Source: SSF14 sp037045585 (GTDB lineage Bacteria; Actinomycetota; Acidimicrobiia; Acidimicrobiales; Microtrichaceae). From it: DNA of 64,000 bases. The DNA lies in assembly GCA_037045585.1 (NCBI GenBank), contig JBAOIR010000076.1:218804-282803 (forward strand), written 5' to 3'. This document shows positions 27,388-34,411 of this stretch, piece by piece. The notes under the pieces were generated by a model, which saw nothing but the letters and a program-made list of their open reading frames with translations, ran no database searches and was not told the origin of the DNA. Numbering within the stretch: position 1 is the first letter of the stretch; every line of letters starts with the position of its first letter. The translations under genes were made by a program, and so were the position numbers.

Positions 27388-28116
27388 CGACCGCATCGGG
27401 TGAGGTGATCCGGCTGGAACGGGTGATCAAGACGTTCCCGAGCGAGCCGCCCGTCCTCGCCCTCGACGAGGTCGACCTCGTCGTCTCGGCCGGCGACCAG
27501 CTCGCCGTCGTCGGCCCGTCGGGCTCAGGGAAGTCGACGTTGCTCAACGTGATCGGCTGCCTTGACCGGCCCACATCGGGCCGCTACCTCCTCGACGGCG
27601 TCGATGTCGATGGTCTCGACGACGGAGCGCTCGCCCGTCTCCGCTGCGAGAAGATCGGGTTCGTCTTCCAATCCTTCCACCTGCTCGACCACCGCACCGT
27701 CGAAGACAACGTCGCGCTGGGACAGCTCTACGACCGCAGGTCGACCGTCGACGGGCACCGGACCACACGACACGAACGCCGCCGGGTCGCGCTCGACCTG
27801 CTCGCTCAGGTCGGCCTCGACCACCGGCTCGGCTTCCTGCCCAGTCAGCTCTCCGGCGGGGAACGTCAGCGGGTGGCGATCGCACGGGCGTTGATGGGGT
27901 CCCCGGCGCTGCTCTTGTGCGACGAACCCACAGGCAACCTCGACTCTTCCAACACCGCGTCGATCCTGGCCCTTTTCGACGAACTCCGAGACGGCGGGCT
28001 CACGCTCGTGATCATCACCCACGACCGCGACGTCGCCCGCGCGGGCGACCCGCCAAGTCGCAATGCGCGACGGGCGCTTCTATGAACCCCAAGGAGTCGG
28101 CCGTGCGCCCCGTTGA
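27384..28116 (+). CDS. MacB-type ABC transporter ATP-binding protein (3' end frameshifted)
   Basis: It shows Walker A (GPSGSGKST), the Q-loop region FVFQSFHLLDHRTVEDNV, the signature LSGGERQR, Walker B (LLLCDEPTGNLD) and the switch His in IITHDRDVA. It energises the adjacent FtsX-like permease from the cytoplasm. The uninterrupted frame ends at 28085, but the usual ABC tail (RQVAMRDGRFYEP) is in another frame from about 28050 and runs to 28116. A one-base indel therefore changes only the last 10-20 residues. The GTG start at 27384 overlaps the adaptor stop; the true 3' end overlaps the permease start at 28103. Confidence 0.85.
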
Positions 28117-29303
28117 GCTGGTCACCGAAGTCAGCAGCGCGCTCGTGGTCCGACCCACGCGGACAGCGATGACCGTGCTCGGAACCGTCCTGGGCGTCGC
28201 CGCGCTGGTAGCGACGCTCGGGATGTCCCAGACGGCGGGCGGGCAGATCCTCGCCCGGTTCGACGAACTGCGAGCAACCGAAGTCATCGTGACCCCGAAG
28301 AAGTCCGGCACTGGCGACACCGAGGTGCGAGCCCCGATCCCGTGGGACGTCGAAGACCGACTCGACCGCCTCAACGGCGTCCGCGCCGCAGGCGCTCGCG
28401 CCACGGTCGATGTCACGGACGCCGACGTGCGCGCCACAACCATCCGAGACCCGCAGGCCGCCCCGACCACGCCCCCCAAGATCGTCGCGGCATCCCCCGG
28501 GCTGCTCCGAGCGGTGCGCGGACGACTCTCGGTGGGTCGATGGTTCGACGCCGGGCATTCCCGCCGCGCCGACCGAGTCGTCGTGCTCGGCCGCGCCGCG
28601 GCGCAACGACTGGGCGTCACGCGAGTTGACCGTCAGCCCGCCATCCTGATCGGCGACGAAACCTATGTCGTCATCGGCATCCTCGATGCGGTCCAGCGAG
28701 AATCGGACCTACTCGGATCGGTGATCGTGCCCGCCGGGACCGCGAACGACCGCTACTCGACAGGCACACCGGAACGTGTCGTCATCGACACCGCAATCGG
28801 AGCAGCAGACCTGATCCGCGCCCAAGCACCGATTGCGCTCTCGCCCAACCGACCAGACAACCTCAATGCTCAACGACCAGCGGAGCCGGAGGACACCCGG
28901 AACCGGGTGAGCGATGACGTTGACATGCTGTTCGTCGTACTCGGCCTCGTCTCGCTCGCGATCGGTGCGGTCGGTATCGCCAACATCACGTTGGTGTCGG
29001 TCCTCGAGCGAACCGGCGAGATCGGCCTCCGACACCGCGCTCGGCGCCACCCGCGGCGAAATCACCCTCCAGTTCCTCGCCGAGAGCGGCGCGACCGGGC
29101 TCATGGGCGGAGTACTCGGCACCCTGATCGGATTGTCGGTCGTCGTCGTCGCAGCGTTGATCCGCCGCTGGAACCCGATCATCGACGCCTCGATCCCACT
29201 CGCCGCCCCCGCGGTCGGACTCGTCGTCGGGCTCATCGCCGGCATCTACCCAGCCATCCGCGCCGCACGCCTCCAACCCGTCGACGCGCTCCGGTCAACC
29301 TGA
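28103..29303 (+). pseudogene. FtsX/MacB-like ABC permease, one frameshift
   Basis: The protein has an N-terminal helix (MTVLGTVLGVAALVATLGM), a MacB periplasmic core-like domain and three C-terminal helices (LFVVLGLVSLAIGAVGIANI, TGLMGGVLGTLIGLSVVVV, APAVGLVVGLIAGIYPA). It ends in RAARLQPVDALRST, the typical FtsX-family C-terminus. The frame changes near 29030 inside the diagnostic ERTGEIGLRRALGATRG motif: the first half runs in one frame and TALGATRGEITLQFLAES onwards in the next. GTG at 28103 is chosen because AAGGAG precedes it. It is the membrane part of the efflux system encoded just upstream. Confidence 0.75.
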
Positions 29304-29600
29304 CCGTTAGGGAGGGTGCGGTGGTTTCAGGCAGTCTGCTTGGCGTGGCGGGAGCCCGTAACGCTCCCTGTGTTGGGCACCGACATCAGCGCTACTTCGC
29401 CCGAAGTGCAGTGCTCGATCGCCGGATGCCGACCGCACGACTCCGGCCCAAGTGCGTGCGCACGAGGCACTGCCGCGTTGGGAGTAGCGGCTCTGAGCGC
29501 TGGGCTCGTGGCGACCACCCGATCAACGTGAGATCGCCCGGTTTGCAGCGCCCGAAAGAGGGGAGGTCGGGGCAGTGCCGGCCAGGTCGGTAGCGGCGAG

Positions 29601-32066
29601 CTACAGCCCGAGGTCCATGTCGAGTTCGACCTCAGGCTCAAGCGACTGCAACGCGAGCGGCTTGGCGTGGGAGTCGCGGAGGCGGTCGGCGAGGGTGTCG
29701 AGGAGCGTGAGCTCTTCCTCGGTGGCGACGGTCGGGGAGTCGACGACGTACATGCGGTTGGTGAGCCGACCGCGGGAGAGGGCGACGTAGCCCATCTCGC
29801 GGTAGAGCTCGTCGGAGCCGAGCAGCAGCGAGTGATCGCACGTCGAGCCTTGGGCCTTGTGGACGGTGACGGCGTACCCATGACGGAGGAGACCCTGGTC
29901 GATGTACTCGGTGGGGATCGTCCGTCGGCCGTCGTCGGTCGCCATCGTGATGCGGCGGTGTTCGTGGTCGATCGACTCGATGGTGCCGGCCATACCGTTG
30001 CGAAGCCCGTGGGGGTAGTCGTTGCGCAGACAGAGGATCTGGTCGCCGACCTGGAACGGGCGTTCGTCGACGACGATCGGCTCGCCGCGCAGCTGGCCGG
30101 CTTCGCGCATGAACCGGCGGGCTCGCCGGTTGAGGTCGTCGGCGTCAGCCCATCGTGGTGCGAGCATCCGGGCATCCGCGCCGGCTTTGAGATGGCCCCA
30201 CCAGTCGGCGACCATCCGCTCCCGGACGGCTTCGGCGTTCGGCCCGATGGTGCGATCGGCATCGACGAATGTGTCGAGTGCCGCGGTCGGGTCGCCGACG
30301 CGGAGCCGGTCGAGGGCGTGGACTTCGGTGCCGTCGGTTTGACGTCGGTTGGTGGCGAGCCGCACGGTCGGGAGTTGGCGTTCGAGCTCGGCGAGCAGCC
30401 CGCCGGCGTGGATCTCGGGCAGCTGCTTGGGATCGCCCACCAGGACCACCTTGGCGCCGTGACGCGCGGCGGCGTCGAGGAGCGGCGCGAGCTGGCGGGT
30501 GCCGGCCATGCCGGCCTCGTCGACCACCAGGACGGTCCGGTCGTCGAGCGCGTGTCGGCGGTAAATGCGCCGGGTGAGCTGGTGGATGGTGTGGGATTCG
30601 ATGCCGGCGCCGTCGCGAAGCTCGGCTGCGGCCCTGGCCGACAGCGCACCCCCGATCACCCGATAGCCGGCGGACTCCCAGGCGTGGCGGGCGGCGTCGA
30701 GACTGAACGTCTTGCCGGTCCCCGGCGGGGCGACGACGACCTCGACACCGGCGCCCGAGAAGCACAGCTGGCGGACCAGGTCGGCCTGCTCGTCGGCCAT
30801 CGATGGTCGCGCCGCGATCGCCGCGGCGACGTGGGTCGGATCGACGACGGCACAGGACTCGTCGAGGCGGTCGATGGCGTCGGTGAGGAGACGGCGTTCG
30901 GTATCGAGCAGCTCCTGGGTAGTGAAGGTCGGCTCGGGGTGCGGTGAGCGCACCTCGACAACGTCGGTGCGTTGGAGGAACTCATCGGCGATTGCTTCGA
31001 CCTGGGCGGCGCCGGTGCCTGCCGGGAGGGCGCACGCCAGGTAACGCACAACGTCACGGCGGTCGAAGGTGGACTCGTGGTGAGTGATGCCGTGCGGGCC
31101 GGCCATGAACTCGACCGTTCGCGTTGTCTCGTCAGCGTCAGCGATCAGCGGCCCGGCGTGCGAGGGCCGGATCGTCTCGGCCATCACCGTGTCCAGGTCC
31201 CATCCGGCACCGGTTGCCTCGGCCCGCCAACGTGCCTTGAGGAACACAGTCGATTCGCTGGTGGTCTTGGCCTGACGGGTGCTGAGCGCTGCCATCTCGG
31301 CCGCTTCGGCCGACGACGCTCCCCACTCGGCGAGCTTGTCCTCGATGACGCCGCGGCGTTTCGAGAACAACCGGCACAGCTCGTGGTCGATCGCCGCGAT
31401 CTCGGCGGTGCCCTTCAGCACGTAGGTCCACTCGACACCGAGGCGGGCCGTGAGCTGGTGGCGCAGCTCGGCGTCGTAGAGGTAGCTCGCCGCCATCTTG
31501 TGGCGATAGATACCCCGCCCGTCGATCGTCCGCCACCGTCCGTCAGCGGCGAGCACCGAGTTCGCCACCAGGACATGGGTGTGCAGATGCGGGTCGCCGT
31601 CACGAGAGGTGCGGTGATCAAACCCCGCCGCGAGGAACGCCGTGGCCTCGACCCGGTTGACGCCGTTGCGGCCGGTGCGAGTGAACCCGGCGGTGCGTTC
31701 GAGGTAGTCGAGCGCTGTCGCGACCGCGGCGTGGTGAGCATCGGCGACCGCGTGGGCGACGTCACGTTCGCCGAGGCCCCACAACAGCGACACCGACTTC
31801 GGCGCCCGGAACGTGAGGTCCCACCCGGGTGTCGAACGGTTGTGGGCGCGGTGGAGCGGGTCGCCGGTCGTCGGGTCGTGGCCGCGGAGCACCGCACGCA
31901 GATCCTGTCCATCGACCGGACCATCAAGGCCCAACAGCTCGGCGCTGCGTGACAACCACCGGCCCGGAGCTTCGCGGCCCTCGGAGTAGTAGTCCTCGAT
32001 GCCGGCCGCGACCTGTGAGAGGTAGTACTCCTCGGCGAGCGGGCCGAGGCGGTGCAGGCTCATCAT
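29601..32066 (-). CDS. MobF-family relaxase/helicase (TrwC/TraA-like)
   Basis: The 821-residue protein nicks and unwinds DNA for conjugative transfer. The N-terminal relaxase domain has tandem tyrosines (EEYYL at 12-16, EDYY at 24-27), GWDLTFRAPKSVSLLWG and the metal-binding HLHTH at 160-164. The helicase part has Walker A (PPGTGKT near 448), VLVVDEAGM and VGDPKQLPE, followed by RecD-like motifs to VTVHKAQGST. It is shorter than many TrwC/TraA proteins, which often exceed 1,000 residues, mainly at the C-terminus. The double ATG at 32066 fits the conserved family start. An Xis-like gene lies just upstream, and oriT may be in the 138-bp gap between them. Confidence 0.9.
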   Translation of the reverse strand: MMSLHRLGPLAEEYYLSQVAAGIEDYYSEGREAPGRWLSRSAELLGLDGPVDGQDLRAVLRGHDPTTGDPLHRAHNRSTPGWDLTFRAPKSVSLLWGLGERDVAHAVADAHHAAVATALDYLERTAGFTRTGRNGVNRVEATAFLAAGFDHRTSRDGDPHLHTHVLVANSVLAADGRWRTIDGRGIYRHKMAASYLYDAELRHQLTARLGVEWTYVLKGTAEIAAIDHELCRLFSKRRGVIEDKLAEWGASSAEAAEMAALSTRQAKTTSESTVFLKARWRAEATGAGWDLDTVMAETIRPSHAGPLIADADETTRTVEFMAGPHGITHHESTFDRRDVVRYLACALPAGTGAAQVEAIADEFLQRTDVVEVRSPHPEPTFTTQELLDTERRLLTDAIDRLDESCAVVDPTHVAAAIAARPSMADEQADLVRQLCFSGAGVEVVVAPPGTGKTFSLDAARHAWESAGYRVIGGALSARAAAELRDGAGIESHTIHQLTRRIYRRHALDDRTVLVVDEAGMAGTRQLAPLLDAAARHGAKVVLVGDPKQLPEIHAGGLLAELERQLPTVRLATNRRQTDGTEVHALDRLRVGDPTAALDTFVDADRTIGPNAEAVRERMVADWWGHLKAGADARMLAPRWADADDLNRRARRFMREAGQLRGEPIVVDERPFQVGDQILCLRNDYPHGLRNGMAGTIESIDHEHRRITMATDDGRRTIPTEYIDQGLLRHGYAVTVHKAQGSTCDHSLLLGSDELYREMGYVALSRGRLTNRMYVVDSPTVATEEELTLLDTLADRLRDSHAKPLALQSLEPEVELDMDLGL

Positions 32067-32204
32067 CGGCCGCCCCCGCCGCTCGGCCGGCCGGTCGACG
32101 GGTGGCCCGTTGAGACCTCACCGGCGCGTTGAGGTGGGGCGGGCATCGCCGATGCACCACTGTGAACCGTTTTGACAAGCGATCTGACCATCGTCTGACC
32201 GCCG

Positions 32205-32393
32205 TCAGCGGGGCTGCGGTTGAGCGCCGTTGAGGAGCTCGTCGATCACTCGTCGAGGCACCACGACACGACGGCCGAGAGTGATCGAGGGGATCTGACC
32301 GGAGCGCACACAGTCGTAGGCGTGCGCCCGCGAGATGCCGAGCAGCTGTGCTGTCTCGGTCACCGACAGGGTCTGGCGGGTGATGGCTTCCAC
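32205..32393 (-). CDS. AlpA/Xis-like helix-turn-helix protein
   Basis: The 62-residue product has a MerR-like winged helix of the HTH_17/excisionase type: LSVTETAQLLGISRAHAYDC, then SGQIPSITLGRRVVVPR. Such proteins direct excision of integrative elements or regulate their promoters. GTG at 32393 is chosen over a start at 32450 because GGGAGGT precedes it by 5 bp. It lies in the same orientation as the relaxase and is probably expressed with it. Confidence 0.8.
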   Translation of the reverse strand: MEAITRQTLSVTETAQLLGISRAHAYDCVRSGQIPSITLGRRVVVPRRVIDELLNGAQPQPR

Positions 32394-32450
32394 GACGTAC
32401 CTCCCGCACGCCAGCGACCACCGGGGCCATCCCGAGGAGATGACGTGCAC

Positions 32451-32898
32451 AGTGGTTAAGCGCGCCGAGCCCCCCGAACGCGACGAGAAACCGACAGGAC
32501 GACACGGGGTGGACGGCTGGAGTGCCGAGCCGGGAGGTGGGGCTCTTCGACGGATTCGACCCCGGTGAGGTGGGCGGTGGGAGCCGGTGCCGATGTTCGT
32601 GACGGCGAAGGACGGCGAAGGACGGCCGCTACGCCGTCAGCTTCTGCCCTGGGTGAGCGGCCAACACGGCGATGCCACACGATTCGTCAGCTGATCGGCG
32701 GCGACTGGAACCGGAGCGAACGAACGCCCAGCCAGCGTTCTGGCCCCATCCAGCGTGATGATGTCACCGGCACCGAGTCGGTCGTTCCGTCGGCAACTAC
32801 CGACGCGCGTTCGACGCGTTGCTCATCCGATCCATCGGGCCTTGGCAGTGCTCCCCGAGAGAGAGCGCCTTCTGCCCCGCGCTGTACGATGGCAGGCG
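32451..32898. other. Intergenic region, about 450 bp, with short tandem repeats
   Basis: It contains a tandem GACGGCGAAG repeat (two full copies and a partial third, 32601-32626). No convincing gene is visible. Divergent promoters for the Xis-like gene and the DUF433 gene should lie here; TACGAT at about 32884 is a possible -10 for the latter. Confidence 0.4.
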
Positions 32899-33132
32899 AT
32901 GACTCGCATCGATCGCATCACATCGGACCCAGGGATCTGTCACGGGCAACCGACGATCCGCGGGCTGCGGTACCCCGGCGAGAACCTCCTTGAACTCCTC
33001 GCCGGCGGGATGACAATCGATGAAATCATCGAGGACCATCCTGACCTCGAGCGTGATGATCTGCTAGCCGCGTTGGAGTTTGGCGCGTTGGCTTCCGGCC
33101 AGCGGCGTGCGGTCCCGCTCGGCGCTGCGTGA
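32899..33132 (+). CDS. DUF433 antitoxin-like protein
   Basis: The 77-residue product has the DUF433 core: ITSDPGICHGQPTIRGLRYP, then MTIDEIIEDHPDLERDDLLA and ALEFGAL. DUF433 proteins are commonly found as antitoxins beside DUF5615 (PIN-like, Mut7-C-related) toxins. ATG at 32899 matches the usual family start. The next codon set begins with a GTGA overlap and looks like the start of such a toxin, which is truncated here. If the toxin is dead, the antitoxin is an orphan. Confidence 0.85.
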   Translation: MTRIDRITSDPGICHGQPTIRGLRYPGENLLELLAGGMTIDEIIEDHPDLERDDLLAALEFGALASGQRRAVPLGAA

Positions 33133-33212
33133 AGTTCTTGGTCGACGCTGCCGCTGCGCATCGCGTCGGCATTGGGTTGATCGAATCGGGAGGCGTCGGC
33201 GTCTTCCGATAG
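33129..33212 (+). pseudogene. Truncated DUF5615-type toxin remnant
   Basis: A GTG overlapping the DUF433 stop (GTGA at 33129-33132) opens a 27-codon frame, VKFLVDAAAAHRVGIGLIES, that stops at the TAG at 33210-33212. The VKFLVDA start is typical of DUF5615 toxins, whose full length is about 110 residues. Nothing recognisable of the rest follows, so it looks like a 3'-deleted toxin. Confidence 0.55.
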
Positions 33213-33259
33213 CCCCCTCGCTAACCACGACCAAGCGGCAGCGGGTACATCGGTACCGG

Positions 33260-33271
33260 TATACTATCTTT
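33260..33271 (+). promoter_or_regulatory. -10 element of the XRE gene, probable leaderless transcript
   Basis: TATACT (33260-33265) lies 6 bp before the GTG at 33272, so transcription would begin at or next to the start codon. No ribosome-binding site is present. No clear -35 box was found. Confidence 0.5.
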
Positions 33272-33616
33272 GTGGCTACCGAGACGTATTCGTGGCACCT
33301 GATACGCATGGCTCGCCGCAACGCCGGACTCACTCAGGTCGAACTGGCCAAGCGGGCGAGGACCAGCCAGGCAGCGGTGTCGGCCTACGAGTCGGGTCGG
33401 CGATCGCCCTCGGTGGAGACGCTCTGTCGCATCCTCGACGCGGCTGGCTTCGAGGTCCGCATGCGGCTGGTCGAGCCGGATCGACACGATGCCACCCGCG
33501 TTATCGCCGAGAGCCTGCTCCCTGCCGAAGAGCTGGACGCGTTCAACGAACGTGAACGACGCCGCGTTGCTCGGCGTCGTGTCGGCGCGTCCAGCGCTGC
33601 GACGACTCTTGTTTGA
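33272..33616 (+). CDS. XRE-family DNA-binding protein (antitoxin-like)
   Basis: The 114-residue protein has a classic Cro/CI-type HTH: RMARRNAGLTQVELAKRART, then SQAAVSAYESGRRSPSVETL and CRILDAAGFEV. The C-terminal tail (ESLLPAEELDAFNERERRRV) is charged and helical. It probably represses its own promoter and controls or neutralises the nucleotidyltransferase-like protein encoded next, whose start lies 65 bp inside this gene. The GTG at 33272 follows a -10 box directly, suggesting a leaderless mRNA. Confidence 0.8.
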   Translation: MATETYSWHLIRMARRNAGLTQVELAKRARTSQAAVSAYESGRRSPSVETLCRILDAAGFEVRMRLVEPDRHDATRVIAESLLPAEELDAFNERERRRVARRRVGASSAATTLV

Positions 33617-34085
33617 TCCAGGAGCGATCGTCGCGGTCTTGAACCGCCACCAAGTTCGGTTCGTCGTGATCGGTGGCATGGCGGCAATGGTTCGCGACCT
33701 CCCCGTGCCAGCGACGGTCGACATCGACATCACGCCAGCCCGCGATACCGACAACCTCGAGCGCCTGGCGTCGGCCTTCGACGAGCTCGAAGCGGGGCTG
33801 CTGACCGCGGATCGAGGCGGGACGTGGTTTCCTCGCCACCCGATCAGCAACTGGGCGCAGTACGACACGCTGCACCTCATGACGAAGTACGGACCGCTCG
33901 ACCTCGTTTTCGCTCCCGACGGCGCCGCCCGCGGCTACGACGACCTCGAAGCGTTGGCGGATGGCCAGCGGGTTGCGGGCAGTGATGCGCTCGTGATCAC
34001 CGTCGCAACCTGGGAACGGCTCAAGGAAGCCTCCGGCCGGGCCAAGGACCTCGAGCACCTCGACCGCTATCGCGAGGAGCGGTGA
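33552..34085 (+). CDS. Nucleotidyltransferase-like protein (AbiEii/MNT-type fold)
   Basis: The 177-residue product contains VRFVVIGGMAAMVRDLPVPA followed by TVDIDITP. This is the G-G-x(n)-D-x-D pattern of minimal nucleotidyltransferases, with the two metal-binding Asp in DID and a further acidic residue in GPLDLVFAPDG. The C-terminus WERLKEASGRAKDLEHLDRY resembles the KD.xD tail common in this family. Such proteins, encoded with an HTH partner, include toxins that modify tRNA or other targets. The GTG start at 33552 overlaps the XRE gene. Activity and target are not known; calling it a toxin is inference. Confidence 0.7.
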   Translation: MNDAALLGVVSARPALRRLLFDPGAIVAVLNRHQVRFVVIGGMAAMVRDLPVPATVDIDITPARDTDNLERLASAFDELEAGLLTADRGGTWFPRHPISNWAQYDTLHLMTKYGPLDLVFAPDGAARGYDDLEALADGQRVAGSDALVITVATWERLKEASGRAKDLEHLDRYREER

Positions 34086-34184
34086 CCGACCGCCGAATGG
34101 AGCCCAGTCGACCTTGGCCAACGAGGCCGCGAACAAGGCACTCGAACCCCGGACCTACGTCCCAGCGGTCTCGGTCCCACCAGA

Positions 34185-34244
34185 TTTGTCCCATGGTTTG
34201 TCCCATGAAACTCGGTGACACGGCCCGTGAGGGGTGACACGGCC
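34185..34244. promoter_or_regulatory. Tandem arm-type integrase sites and second direct repeat (right end), inferred
   Basis: The tandem TTTGTCCCATG pair found at the left end recurs here at 34185-34208. Next to it GGTGACACGGCC occurs twice (34214-34225 and 34233-34244). An 8-bp inverted repeat (AAACCCTG at 34263-34270, CAGGGTTT at 34277-34284) follows. This is the layout expected of an attP arm bound by integrase and accessory proteins. Confidence 0.5.
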
Positions 34245-34321
34245 TGGACGCCAACCGACCGAAAACCCTGACAGAACAGGGTTTCGACATTCGAAGACAC
34301 CAGGCAGACGAGCTCGGTCGC

Positions 34322-34367
34322 TTTCCTAAACCGTGTGTCGCATGTTCGAATCATGCCGGGGGCACCA
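34322..34367 (+). other. att core and displaced tRNA-Arg 3' end (right end)
   Basis: The first 21 bases equal 18550-18570. The rest forms a T arm GCATG-TTCGAAT-CATGC, an acceptor strand CGGGGGC and an encoded ACCA end. It differs from the intact tRNA, but its acceptor strand can pair with that tRNA's 5' GCCCTCG through one U-G wobble. It therefore fits the host tRNA's original 3' end displaced by integration. Confidence 0.65.
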
Positions 34368-34411
34368 CCTACACGCCGAGGACCGCGGCCGCTCGCCGAC
34401 GGCACGTCTCG

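Larger units (their letters stand above)
18550..34342. mobile_element. Integrative mobilizable element at tRNA-Arg(CCU), about 15.8 kb
   Basis: Direct repeats of a 21-bp tRNA segment (18550-18570 and 34322-34342) bound the element. Just inside the left end are tandem arm-type repeats and the integrase. Just inside the right end are the same tandem repeats, an XRE/nucleotidyltransferase pair, a DUF433 gene, an Xis-like gene and a MobF relaxase. Cargo in between comprises a two-component system, a four-gene efflux operon, a mycothiol-dependent-type enzyme and small genes. No mating-pair-formation genes are visible, so transfer would depend on a helper. The boundaries are inferred from the repeats only. 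Confidence 0.75.

Noticed and set aside
34067..34405. Minus-strand frame at the right att site
   Set aside because: Same artefact as at the left tRNA: it reads through the tRNA 3' fragment (CDTRFRKA) and the arm repeats.
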